From Rhodococcus jostii NBRC 16295 (GTDB taxonomy: Bacteria; Actinomycetota; Actinomycetes; Mycobacteriales; Mycobacteriaceae), in NCBI RefSeq assembly GCF_001894825.1, contig NZ_BCWY01000004.1, positions 1 through 64,000 of the forward strand: a stretch of 64,000 nt of DNA. Direction: 5' to 3'. Shown here piece after piece: positions 41,628 through 52,471 of this stretch (positions are counted from its first letter, which is position 1; each line of letters starts with the position of its first letter). Below the pieces are notes generated by a model, which ran no database searches, was not told the origin of the DNA, and saw only the letters and a program-made list of their open reading frames with translations. Both the position numbers and the translations under genes were made by a program.

Positions 41628-41771
41628 TAACAACCGTTCATGTGATGTGGACCATAACGGACGCGCTGCAGCCGGTCAAGACGGAGCGGTACTCACTGCA
41701 TGGGCGCTGTTGAACTACATCTTCCGGAGGGTTTCTTGCCCGCGCCGCACGCTGCACCTACCCTCCGAGGG

Positions 41772-42377
41772 ATGAACACTCGGTCAAGCAGCGCGGTGAT
41801 TCCCCACGTCCGGCAGCGGATCCTGGATGCGGCGCTGGACGAGTTCTACACCGCCGGCTTCCACGCCGCGACCATGCGGACCATCGCGAAACGCGCAGGC
41901 TGCAGCGCCGCCAACGTCTACAACCACTTCGAGAACAAAGACGAACTCCTGGTCGAGATCCTGCGTGCCGCCAGTGACGAACAGTTCACCGCCACCCGGA
42001 ATGCCCTGCGTAAGGCGGGTTCCACACCCGCGGAGCAGTGGACGGCCGCGGTGGTAGCGCATTCGCTGTACACCGCGCGCAATCAGCGCGCGTGCCTCGT
42101 GGCCAACACCGAACTGCGCTATCTCGACGAGGTCGATCGCAAACGGGTCGTGGGCTCGCGCGACGCCCAGGAACACCTGTTCGTCACCATTGCCGAGGCG
42201 GGGGTGGCGGGCGGCGACTTCGACGTTCCCCACGTCCATCAGGCGGTGACCGCCGTGCTGACCATGTGCGCCGGCATCGCGCTCTGGTACCGGCTGGACG
42301 GACCCCTGTCTGCGCAGGCGGTGGCGGACTCGTACGGCGTCTACGCGCTCAACCTGGTCGGATACCGTCCCACCTGA
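41772..42377 (+). CDS. TetR family regulator
   Basis: 201 aa with helix-turn-helix ATMRTIAKRAGCSAANVYNH (about 37-56) and a TetR_C-type domain. It is divergent from the SnoaL-symporter operon and lies 133 nt upstream of the acyl-CoA dehydrogenase operon in the same direction, so it probably controls one or both. The ATG at 41772 follows a GAGG-type ribosome site. Confidence 0.87.
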   Translation: MNTRSSSAVIPHVRQRILDAALDEFYTAGFHAATMRTIAKRAGCSAANVYNHFENKDELLVEILRAASDEQFTATRNALRKAGSTPAEQWTAAVVAHSLYTARNQRACLVANTELRYLDEVDRKRVVGSRDAQEHLFVTIAEAGVAGGDFDVPHVHQAVTAVLTMCAGIALWYRLDGPLSAQAVADSYGVYALNLVGYRPT

Positions 42378-42392
42378 ATCGGGGATTGGGCG

Positions 42393-42431
42393 TTGACGAT
42401 CGATCCAGTCCGTGTTGTACTGGGTGAACAA
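42393..42431 (+). promoter_or_regulatory. Possible promoter and operator of the acyl-CoA dehydrogenase operon
   Basis: A TTGACG hexamer (42393-42398) with a -10-like TGTACT about 17 nt on, overlapped by TTGT-N9-ACAA-type symmetry (42415-42431). It lies between the TetR gene and the operon. Both calls are weak. Confidence 0.3.
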
Positions 42432-42510
42432 GCGTTAATGTGATTCGAGTGCAGAACTCCGAGTTCTCCCGTTTCGCGCGCCCCGTAGTTCGAGTGGATG
42501 AGGAGTGTCC

Positions 42511-43704
42511 ATGACTCACCGGCCGTCGCAGCCCCGTACCGACTCACCGCGGTATCTGACCGAGGACCGAGTGGCGATCCGCGACCTGGCTCGCGATTTC
42601 GCGATGAAGCAGGTGCTCCCGATCGCGAACGAACTCGATCCGGTGCAGGGCACCATCCCGGACACCGTGAAGAAGGCGATGGCCGAGGTCGGGTTCTTCG
42701 GGATCATGATCCCCGAGGAACACGGCGGTCTCGGTCTCGGGGTGTTCGAGTACTGCCTGGTCGCGGAGGAGTTGTCGCGGGCGTGGATGAGCGTGTCCGG
42801 ACTGCTGGCCCGCGGCAACGGGATGGGCGGCGGGTTCACCCCCGAGCAGGAGGCGGCGCTGCTGCCGAAGGTCGCGGCGGGCGAGTACCTCGGGGCGTAC
42901 GCGTTGTCGGAGGCCGAGGCCGGATCGGATGTGGCGAACATTTCCTGCCGGGCCACCCGGGACGGTGACGACTGGGTGGTCAACGGGACGAAGATGTGGT
43001 GCACGTACGCCGACGAGGCCGACTACCTGGTGCTGTTCGCGCGCACCGATCCGCACAAGGATCCGGCGAAGCCGCACCGCGGGATCAGCGCGTTCCTGAT
43101 CGAGAAGCAGCGCGGCGGGTTCCCCGCGGGGATCAGCGGGACGAAGATCCGCAAGATCGGGTACTTCGGGTGGAGCACGTGGGAGCTCTCGTTCGACGAT
43201 TTCCGGGTGCCGGCGACGGCGATGCTCGGTGAGGAGGGCAAGGGCTTCTACCTGGCGGTGTCCGGTCTCGAGGTGGGGCGGGCGCACACCGCGGCCCGGG
43301 CGATCGGGTTGGCCCGGGGTGCGCTCGAGGATTCGATCGCGTACCTGCACACCCGTCGGCAGTTCGGGCACGAGTTGGCGGATTTTCAGCATCTGCGGTT
43401 CAAGGTCGCGACGATGGCCGCCGATATCGAGGCGGCGCGGCAGTTGATGTATTCGGTGGCCACCGATATCGATACCGGGCGGCGGTGTTCGTTGGAGGCG
43501 TCGATGTGCAAGCTGGTGGCGACGGAGATGGCGGAGCGGGTGACCAGTGAGGCCGTGCAGATCCACGGCGGCGCCGGGTACACCACCGATTTCCAGGTGG
43601 AACGGCATTGGCGGGATGCGCGGTTGACGAAGATCTTCGAGGGCACCAGCGAAATCCAGATGCGCATCATCTCCGACGAACTGCTGGGGAGGGCGGCCGA
43701 ATGA
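42511..43704 (+). CDS. Acyl-CoA dehydrogenase
   Basis: 397 aa. Seen: IMIPEEHGGLGLGVFEYCLV, the flavin-contact segment AYALSEAEAGSDVANISCRA, RRQFGHELADFQHLRFKVA, and the C-terminal QIHGGAGYTTDFQVERHWRD with IFEGTSEIQMRII carrying the catalytic Glu. GAGGAG lies 5 nt before the ATG. It introduces the alpha,beta double bond into an acyl-CoA and is the first gene of a five-gene overlapping operon. Confidence 0.93.
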   Translation: MTHRPSQPRTDSPRYLTEDRVAIRDLARDFAMKQVLPIANELDPVQGTIPDTVKKAMAEVGFFGIMIPEEHGGLGLGVFEYCLVAEELSRAWMSVSGLLARGNGMGGGFTPEQEAALLPKVAAGEYLGAYALSEAEAGSDVANISCRATRDGDDWVVNGTKMWCTYADEADYLVLFARTDPHKDPAKPHRGISAFLIEKQRGGFPAGISGTKIRKIGYFGWSTWELSFDDFRVPATAMLGEEGKGFYLAVSGLEVGRAHTAARAIGLARGALEDSIAYLHTRRQFGHELADFQHLRFKVATMAADIEAARQLMYSVATDIDTGRRCSLEASMCKLVATEMAERVTSEAVQIHGGAGYTTDFQVERHWRDARLTKIFEGTSEIQMRIISDELLGRAAE

Positions 43705-44504
43705 GCACACTGACCACGAGCATCGGGGTCGGCGATCGCACTGTGAGCGACGCCCGGCGAGTCTCCGAACTCGGACTGTCCCTGCCGGACGCGTCGTTGA
43801 CGGGAATCGTCGTGGCGGGGCTGCTTGCTCCGCAGCTGACGACTGGAGCCGCACGCACCGGGCTGCAATGGAATTCGCAGACCGCGGTGACGGGTGGTGA
43901 CGTCGTTCACGTCGAATCCGTCGTCACTCGCGTCGACCAGTCGACAGGCGGGACCGTCGTCGATCGGCACGTGCGGCTCGTCGACGACGGTGGATCGATT
44001 CGCGAACAGGGAATCGAGACGTGGCTCCTGCCCGAATCCTCCGAGGTCCGAGGCGATCCCGCGGTCGACTTCTGCACTCCCGCCTGGGGAGAGCTTCTCC
44101 GCGAATCCCTCTCCGCCGACCCTGCCTTCGCGTCCTCGCTGTCGACGTGGGACGGCACGGTGGGTCTGCGCTGCACCGACGCCTCGGGCCGGGCCCGTGA
44201 ACTGCACCTGCGGATCTACCGCGGTCGGATCATCGACGTCGCGCGCCGCGTCCCCGGTGGGGCCACGTTCACGCTCGTCGCGCCCGCCGAGACGTGGGTC
44301 GACCTGATGTTCGCCGAGCACAACGACTTCATGCGCCGCGCCATCCGCGGTGAATTCTCCTCCAGCGGTGACGGGTACGAGTACCTGCGACTCACCAAGC
44401 CACTCGACATCATCATCGCCCATGCCCGCTCCGCCGCACGTGAGTGGCAAAGCGTGGCGGGGCACACATTGCCACTCACGTGCGGAAGGGAGGCCCGGTC
44501 ATGA
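43701..44504 (+). CDS. Hotdog-SCP2 domain fusion protein
   Basis: 267 aa. The N-terminal half (about 20-112) resembles the back half of a MaoC-type hotdog domain (LQWNSQTAVTGGDVVHVESVVTRV) but lacks the D-x-N-P-x-H hydratase motif. The C-terminal half (about 120-248) is an SCP2 sterol-carrier-like domain (WDGTVGLRCTDASGR, KPLDIIIAHARSA). The last 20 or so codons are read through a GTGAGTG palindromic element and look like an extension acquired with it. It probably binds or presents a hydrophobic acyl-CoA. Confidence 0.75.
   Translation: MSTLTTSIGVGDRTVSDARRVSELGLSLPDASLTGIVVAGLLAPQLTTGAARTGLQWNSQTAVTGGDVVHVESVVTRVDQSTGGTVVDRHVRLVDDGGSIREQGIETWLLPESSEVRGDPAVDFCTPAWGELLRESLSADPAFASSLSTWDGTVGLRCTDASGRARELHLRIYRGRIIDVARRVPGGATFTLVAPAETWVDLMFAEHNDFMRRAIRGEFSSSGDGYEYLRLTKPLDIIIAHARSAAREWQSVAGHTLPLTCGREARS
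44434..44485. repeat. Palindromic GTGAGTG element inside the 3' end of a coding sequence
   Basis: Perfect 17-bp arms CCGCACGTGAGTGGCAA (44434-44450) and its complement (44469-44485) round an 18-nt loop, closely related to the element at 7683-7732. Unlike the other copies it lies within the last codons of the hotdog-SCP2 gene and just before the next start at 44501. Confidence 0.85.
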
Positions 44505-45349
44505 TCGAGGCCCGGTACCTGGAGATCGACGGGGCCCTCGGCTTCGTCGAGATCGTCACCCCCGACACTCACTCGGACACCGACATACCCACCGTGCTGT
44601 GCCTGCACACGGCGGGGCAGAGCGGAGTCCAATGGCGGCACGTCGCGTCCGTCCTTGCTGCCCGGGGCTACCGGGTGATCGTCCCCGACCTGCCGGGCCA
44701 CGGGCGTTCCGAGCCCGCGGTCGACGGCCCGGTCACCAGCATCGTCATGTTCGGGGACTGGCTCGGGAAGGTCCTCGACGCCCTCGACGTCGAGCGGCCG
44801 TTCGTCATGGGATGTTCCATCGGGGGCAAGCTGACACTCGAACTCGCGACCAGGCCGTCGCGCCCACTGGCCGGGGCGATCGCGATGGAAGCCGAGGCCG
44901 GTCCCGGCCGCGTCAACGTCGGCGGATTGCGCCGCGAACTCGAGGACGTCGCCGGACCCAGCCGTTCCGACCGCACGTACCTGGGCACCCTGGCCTCCAT
45001 CGGGCAGAGCGTGCCCGGGGTGAAGGCCCGCCTGATCGCCACGATGCACAAACGTGAGGACCCGGAGATCTCGTCTTCTGACCTCATCGCCTGGGGAACG
45101 CACGACGTGCGCGACCGTCTCGCCGAGATCACCTGCCCCATCCGGCTCGTCGCGGGAGCACAGGACCCGTGGATCCAGACCGGACTCGTCGAGCAGGCCG
45201 CGACGTCGATCGAGAGCCACCGTCCGGGACTTGCGACGTTCACCCTGCTCGCTGACATCGGCCACTACCCGATGGAGGAGATCGAGGATTTCGCCTCCGT
45301 GGCGGACGGTTGGTTGACCGAACTGCGCACAGCGGCGGTGCTCTCGTGA
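44501..45349 (+). CDS. Alpha/beta hydrolase
   Basis: 282 aa: oxyanion-loop LCLHTAGQSG, VIVPDLPGHGRSEPA, nucleophile elbow VMGCSIGGKLTLELA (GCSIG), acid AGAQDPWIQ and His IGHYPMEEIEDF. The set resembles ring-cleavage C-C hydrolases and enol-lactone hydrolases. ATGA overlap with the upstream gene and GTGA overlap with the ligase, so it is part of the catabolic operon. Confidence 0.88.
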   Translation: MIEARYLEIDGALGFVEIVTPDTHSDTDIPTVLCLHTAGQSGVQWRHVASVLAARGYRVIVPDLPGHGRSEPAVDGPVTSIVMFGDWLGKVLDALDVERPFVMGCSIGGKLTLELATRPSRPLAGAIAMEAEAGPGRVNVGGLRRELEDVAGPSRSDRTYLGTLASIGQSVPGVKARLIATMHKREDPEISSSDLIAWGTHDVRDRLAEITCPIRLVAGAQDPWIQTGLVEQAATSIESHRPGLATFTLLADIGHYPMEEIEDFASVADGWLTELRTAAVLS

Positions 45350-47052
45350 CGGCCCACGACACGGCCACGCGCCGTGAGACTCTCGCAGCACTGCTCGACG
45401 AACTCGTGGACGCCGACCCGGACGCCGCGGCCACCATCGATGTCGTCGAGGGCGAGCCGATCGTCAGCAGCCGCGCCGAACTCCGCGCACGCGTCGACTC
45501 GGTGAAGTCGGAACTCCTGCGGGTCGGCGTGCAGCGCGGTCAGTGCGTGGCAGTGTTGCTGCCGAACTGGTCGGACGCCATCGTCTGGCAACTCGCCTCT
45601 TCGGCCGTGGGCGCACACGTCATCGGCGTCAACACCCGCTACAACACGCACGAGATCGCATACATCCTCACCTCGGCGCGTCCCGCGGTGGTGGCCGTCG
45701 CCGACCACTTCCACGGCCTCGACCTGTTCGGACGGCTCGAAGAGGCACAGCGTTCCCTCGACCTCCCGGCTCCGGCGGTCGCGGTCGTGCGCGGTCCCGG
45801 AACCACGGGTGAGGCCCCAGAACTGGCGCGATTCGACCTCGGCGGCGGGGCCTGGACGGCGGGGAGCGCGCACACCGGACAGGTTCAGGTGCCTGCGACA
45901 CCCGACATGGCAACCACGACCGCGGCGGGCGAGCGGGCGGCCGCCGACGACCTGCTCGCGGTCGCGTTCACCACGTCCGGATCCACCGGCGTTCCGAAAC
46001 TCGCGGCCCATCGCGAATCCGCGGTGGTCCGGCACGCGCGAGCCGACGCCGCCGTCCTCGGTGTCGAACCCGGCGACGTCACGCTGTGTGTGCTGCCGGT
46101 GTCCGGGGTGTTCGGATTCAGCACCGCCCTGGCGACGCTCGCCGGAGGCGGCACCCTGCTGATGGAACCCGTCTTCGACGCCGCCGTCACGCTGGACCGC
46201 ATGCAGTCGCTGAAGGTGACGCACGTGGTCGGCGGCGACGACCTCTTCACCCGCCTCCACGACACGTGGCACGGGGGTGAACGCGCAGACCTGTCGTCGT
46301 TGAAACGGCTCGGGATCGCCGACTTCCTCGGGCGTTCGCACGAGGTGGCCGCGTGGGTCCGCGACGAATTCGACGCCGTCACCACGGGCGTCTTCGGGTC
46401 TTCCGAGGTGTTCGCGCTGATGCTGCTGTGGGATGCCACCGACCCGGAATCCGTGCGCTGGAACGGCGGCGGACGTCCGGTCGAACCCGCCATCGAGATT
46501 CGGATCGCCGACCCGCTGGACGACTCCGTTCTCCCGGACGGCGAGCAGGGTGAGCTTCAGGTCCGCGGACCCAACGTCGTCGACGCATACCTCGGCAATC
46601 CGGAGGCGGCCGCGCGCGCGTTCACGTCGGACGGGTGGTTCCGCAGCGGCGACCTCGCCGTCGCGACCGGCGACGGGGGCTACACGTACGTGTGCCGGAT
46701 GGGCGATGTGCTCCGGTTACGCGGATTCCTGGTAGACCCCGCCGAGATCGAACACCGGCTGGCCGAACACGACGCCGTCCACCTCACGAAGGTCGTCGGC
46801 ATCACCGGTAGGGGCGGATACACCGAAGCTGTCGCGTTCGTCGTCCCGACGGAGGGGGCCACCGCCGGCGCCGCCGAGCTCAAGGCGTGGTGCGCAGAGT
46901 CGTTGGCGGCCTTCAAGGTTCCGGCCGCCGTGCACATGATCGAGAAGATGCCGACCACGGTGGGCGGCAACGGAACCAAGATCCGAGCGGTCGAACTGCG
47001 CGAATGGGCACAGAACTGGACCGATCACGAAAGGGATTTCCGCAGTGCCTGA
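45346..47052 (+). CDS. AMP-dependent acyl-CoA synthetase
   Basis: 568 aa ANL-family ligase: AFTTSGSTGVPKLA (P-loop, A3), GVFGSSEVFALML (A5), SGDLAVATGDGG (A7) and VGGNGTKIRA containing the C-terminal catalytic Lys (A10). It should activate the pathway's carboxylic acid with ATP and CoA. The GTG start overlaps the hydrolase stop (GTGA). Confidence 0.9.
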   Translation: MTAHDTATRRETLAALLDELVDADPDAAATIDVVEGEPIVSSRAELRARVDSVKSELLRVGVQRGQCVAVLLPNWSDAIVWQLASSAVGAHVIGVNTRYNTHEIAYILTSARPAVVAVADHFHGLDLFGRLEEAQRSLDLPAPAVAVVRGPGTTGEAPELARFDLGGGAWTAGSAHTGQVQVPATPDMATTTAAGERAAADDLLAVAFTTSGSTGVPKLAAHRESAVVRHARADAAVLGVEPGDVTLCVLPVSGVFGFSTALATLAGGGTLLMEPVFDAAVTLDRMQSLKVTHVVGGDDLFTRLHDTWHGGERADLSSLKRLGIADFLGRSHEVAAWVRDEFDAVTTGVFGSSEVFALMLLWDATDPESVRWNGGGRPVEPAIEIRIADPLDDSVLPDGEQGELQVRGPNVVDAYLGNPEAAARAFTSDGWFRSGDLAVATGDGGYTYVCRMGDVLRLRGFLVDPAEIEHRLAEHDAVHLTKVVGITGRGGYTEAVAFVVPTEGATAGAAELKAWCAESLAAFKVPAAVHMIEKMPTTVGGNGTKIRAVELREWAQNWTDHERDFRSA

Positions 47053-48280
47053 AAATTCGAATGCCCAGGGCAACGATGTCGTCGTCTGTGAGCCCCTCCG
47101 CACCGCCGTCGGCCGATACGGCGGACAGTTCAAGGACGTTCCCGCCGCCGACCTCGGCGCGCGGGTGGTATCCGAACTGCTCGCTCGCACCAATGTGGAT
47201 CCGGGCAGCATCGACGACGTGATCTTCGGTCAGTGCTACCCGAACGGTGAGGCGCCCGCCATCGGGCGGGTTGTGGCCCTCGATGCGGGCTTGCCGGTGA
47301 CGGTTCCCGGTCAGCAACTCGACCGCCGCTGCGGATCGGGTCTGCAGGCGGTGCTCGACGCCGCGATGCGGGTGCAGACGGGGGTCGCCGAACTGGTGAT
47401 CGCCGGTGGCGTCGAGTCGATGAGCCGCGCCGAGTATTACACCGAGTCGATGCGCTGGGGAGCGAAGGGAGCCCCGGCAGCGCTTCACGACAGACTCGCC
47501 CGCGGCCGTGTCACGGCCGGCGGACGCAACTATCCGGTGCCGGGCGGCATGCTGGAGACGGCGGAGAATCTGCGACGCAAGTTCGACATCAGCCGTCAGG
47601 AACAGGACGAGCTCGCGGTCAGCTCCCATCAGCGGGCTGTGGCCGCCATCGACTCGGGGAAGTTCGCCGAGGAGATCGTTCCGGTGAAAGTGCCCGTCCG
47701 CAAGGGCGATCCGCAGATAGTTGACCGGGACGAGCACCCGCGCGCCGACACGACAGTCGAGTCCCTCGCGCGCCTTCGGCCCATCATGGGCGGCACCGAC
47801 CCCGACGCGACCGTCACCGCCGGCAATGCCAGCGGACAGAACGACGGTGCGGCCGCGTGCCTCGTCACCACCCGGGCGCAGGCGGAGCGTCTCGGTCTCC
47901 GGCCGCTCGCACGCCTGGTCACCTGGGCGGTCGCGGGTGTGGAACCGTCCGAGATGGGGATCGGTCCGGTGCCGTCCACCGAACGGGCTCTGAAGCGCGC
48001 CGGGCTGACACTCGCGGACATCGACCTGATCGAACTGAACGAGGCATTCGCAGCGCAGGCGCTGGCCGTCACACGTGAATGGAACTTCGGTGCGCAGGAT
48101 TTCGAGCGCACCAACGTCAACGGCTCGGGAATCTCGCTCGGGCACCCCGTCGGGGCGACGGGGGTCCGAATCCTCACCACGCTGCTGCGCGAGATGGAGC
48201 GTCGCGGAGCCCGCTACGGTCTCGAAACGATGTGCATCGGCGGCGGCCAGGGGCTGACCGCGATCTTCGAGCGGGTCTGA
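47045..48280 (+). CDS. Thiolase (acetyl-CoA C-acyltransferase)
   Basis: 411 aa: acyl-accepting Cys96 in DRRCGSGLQAV, VNGSGISLGHPVGATG (His) and the second Cys in ETMCIGGGQGLTAIFE. It cleaves a 3-ketoacyl-CoA with CoA at the end of a beta-oxidation round. GTG start inside the ligase end. No 3-hydroxyacyl-CoA dehydrogenase gene is in the operon. Confidence 0.92.
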   Translation: MPENSNAQGNDVVVCEPLRTAVGRYGGQFKDVPAADLGARVVSELLARTNVDPGSIDDVIFGQCYPNGEAPAIGRVVALDAGLPVTVPGQQLDRRCGSGLQAVLDAAMRVQTGVAELVIAGGVESMSRAEYYTESMRWGAKGAPAALHDRLARGRVTAGGRNYPVPGGMLETAENLRRKFDISRQEQDELAVSSHQRAVAAIDSGKFAEEIVPVKVPVRKGDPQIVDRDEHPRADTTVESLARLRPIMGGTDPDATVTAGNASGQNDGAAACLVTTRAQAERLGLRPLARLVTWAVAGVEPSEMGIGPVPSTERALKRAGLTLADIDLIELNEAFAAQALAVTREWNFGAQDFERTNVNGSGISLGHPVGATGVRILTTLLREMERRGARYGLETMCIGGGQGLTAIFERV

Positions 48281-48284
48281 CCAC

Positions 48285-49079
48285 TCAGCTGTCGAGAGCC
48301 CGAATCCAGTCCGTGAGCGCCCGCACAACCTGTGCGGGCGCTTCCGGTATCAGTGCGTGGCTCGCGTTCGGCACGACGGCTACGGTGACCAATTCGCCGA
48401 ACCGGTCCCGCAATTCGTTCTCGGTCTCGCGCGGCCGGAACGGGTCGAGAGCGGACTGCAGGTCGAGAATCGGCTGGTGCGCGACATCCCACCACTCCTC
48501 CTTGGGGGTGGCGGCAGAGGCAGCGAGCTGACGCTTCGACACCTCCGGGTACCAGCCCGTGAGCCACTCCGCCGGATCGTTGCCCGGCGCGAAGAAACCG
48601 GTCTGCAGGTAGCCGATCCGCTCCGCATCGGGCAGCGAAGAATCCGAACACTTTACCGCCAGTTCGGTGAGCGCGGCCGGGTAGTTGCGGGCACCCGCCG
48701 CAGCCACGACGACGCCGTGGACCAGGTCGGGCCGGTCGGCGGCCAGCATCCGTGCGACGTAGTGCCCGAACGCGTGACCGACCACCACCGCCGCGCCGTT
48801 GTTCAGCGCCTCGATCACCGCTCCGACATCGGCGGCCAGGTCGTGCAACGTGATGTCCGCCAGCGAGCCGACACTGCGGCCGATGCCCCGCGGCTGCGGC
48901 CGCGCGACCCGAAACCCGTTCTGCGCCAGCCTGTCCGCGACCTCGTCGTAGTCGTACGACTCACGGCCGAGGGACGGCAACAGGATCACCGTCGGCCCGC
49001 TGCCCTCGACGACGACCTCGATCACCGCCGCCGGGGTGTGCACGAACTCCGTCGTCCGCGCCTGGGGCGTGCTCGGCAT
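48285..49079 (-). CDS. Alpha/beta-hydrolase-fold protein lacking the nucleophile
   Basis: 264 aa with the hydrolase fold (LLPSLGRESYDYDEVADRLA, RPQPRGIGRSVG), but the elbow is VVGHAFGHYVARML: Ala stands where the nucleophilic Ser, Cys or Asp should be. A His near the C-terminus (PNASHALIPEAP) remains. Such proteins may be cofactorless lyases, oxygenases or binding proteins. It follows catA after a hairpin, and its own 3' end carries the hairpin that should end the convergent thiolase operon. Confidence 0.8.
   Translation of the reverse strand: MPSTPQARTTEFVHTPAAVIEVVVEGSGPTVILLPSLGRESYDYDEVADRLAQNGFRVARPQPRGIGRSVGSLADITLHDLAADVGAVIEALNNGAAVVVGHAFGHYVARMLAADRPDLVHGVVVAAAGARNYPAALTELAVKCSDSSLPDAERIGYLQTGFFAPGNDPAEWLTGWYPEVSKRQLAASAATPKEEWWDVAHQPILDLQSALDPFRPRETENELRDRFGELVTVAVVPNASHALIPEAPAQVVRALTDWIRALDS
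48316..48342 (+). terminator. Hairpin 35 nt after the thiolase stop
   Basis: A perfect 12-bp stem (arm AGCGCCCGCACA, 48316-48327, with 48331-48342) and a 3-nt ACC loop, followed by TCC. It lies inside the coding sequence of the convergent hydrolase gene, where it codes for part of APAQVVRAL. Confidence 0.6.
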
Positions 49080-49104
49080 GATGATTCCTCCACAAAGGTC
49101 GAGA

Positions 49105-49138
49105 CCCCGGGCGACGCGATGTCTCGCGCCGCCCGGGG
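49105..49138 (-). terminator. Hairpin after catA
   Basis: CCCCGGGCG (49105-49113) pairs with CGCCCGGGG (49130-49138), and inner CGCGA/TCGCG extends the stem to 14-15 bp with one mismatch and a TGTC loop. It lies between catA and the downstream hydrolase and may reduce read-through into it. Confidence 0.6.
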
Positions 49139-49151
49139 AATGGTCGGTGTC

Positions 49152-51636
<2,485 letters not shown>

Positions 51637-51675
51637 GGTGTTTCCCTTCGTGATGAACGGGTCGGCCGGGCAGGA

Positions 51676-52248
51676 TCAGGACGCAGCGCGAGCGAGCTGC
51701 AGGTGGAGCGGAGTGAACGACGCGGCGGCGTCGAACCATCCGCTGTGGGGGTCGTCGAGGCAGCCGTTCCAGGCCGTGGTGCCCGAGGCGGCACCCAGAT
51801 CGTGGAAGGTGCTGCGGTAGAACAGCAGTGGGTCCTTGGTCGAGTCGACGGACGCGTCGACGATTTCGCCGATGAAGATGACGTGGTCGCCGCCGTCGTA
51901 GGAAGCCCAGGGCGAACACGTCAGCGTCGCCGCATTCCCGGACAGCGCAGGAGCGATGCCGGCGGAATCCCACGCCGGCTCCGTCCGCTGTGGCTTGCCC
52001 GCGAAGTGCATAGCGGTGTCGAGCTGATTGGCGGCCAGAATGTTCACGGCGAACGGCGCATCGCTCAGGTAGCTGCACGCCTTCGACTTGCGGGTCAGTG
52101 TCACCTGGCACAGCCGCGGTTCGATCGACACGGCGGTGAAGGCGGTGACAGTCGCCCCGTGCGGCTCGCCGTCGGCGTTGGCACACGTGATGACGGTGAC
52201 TCCACTGGCGAACTGCCCGAAAATGTTTCGCAGAGTGCGCTGATCCAT
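51676..52248 (-). CDS. pheA2: Flavin reductase component of phenol hydroxylase
   Basis: 190 aa, flavin reductase-like (HpaC/PheA2) domain: FGQFASGVTVITCANADGEP, GATVTAFTAVSIEPRLCQVTL and PFAVNILAANQ. It reduces FAD with NADH and hands it to the oxygenase encoded next. The ATG at 52248 has AAAGGCGG 10 nt upstream; a GTG eight codons earlier is less likely. First gene of the phe-cat operon, divergent from its AraC regulator. Confidence 0.88.
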   Translation of the reverse strand: MDQRTLRNIFGQFASGVTVITCANADGEPHGATVTAFTAVSIEPRLCQVTLTRKSKACSYLSDAPFAVNILAANQLDTAMHFAGKPQRTEPAWDSAGIAPALSGNAATLTCSPWASYDGGDHVIFIGEIVDASVDSTKDPLLFYRSTFHDLGAASGTTAWNGCLDDPHSGWFDAAASFTPLHLQLARAAS

Positions 52249-52471
52249 TTTTTCGTGACCGCCTTTCTGCACGATTCCGTGCGATCAGCCCTCCGGTCGG
52301 GGGCACCTGCACAACGTATGACGGGCGTCACAGTCCGTCGATCCGCATTGCGAACCCCCGATCCGGAACGCGAAACGGGATTGGCGGAGGTGTCACACCA
52401 GGCCCTTGCGGTGACGTGAGTCACAGGCGATGCTAGGGTCGAAGCGCGAGGTGAGAGGTCTGGGCGTACGC

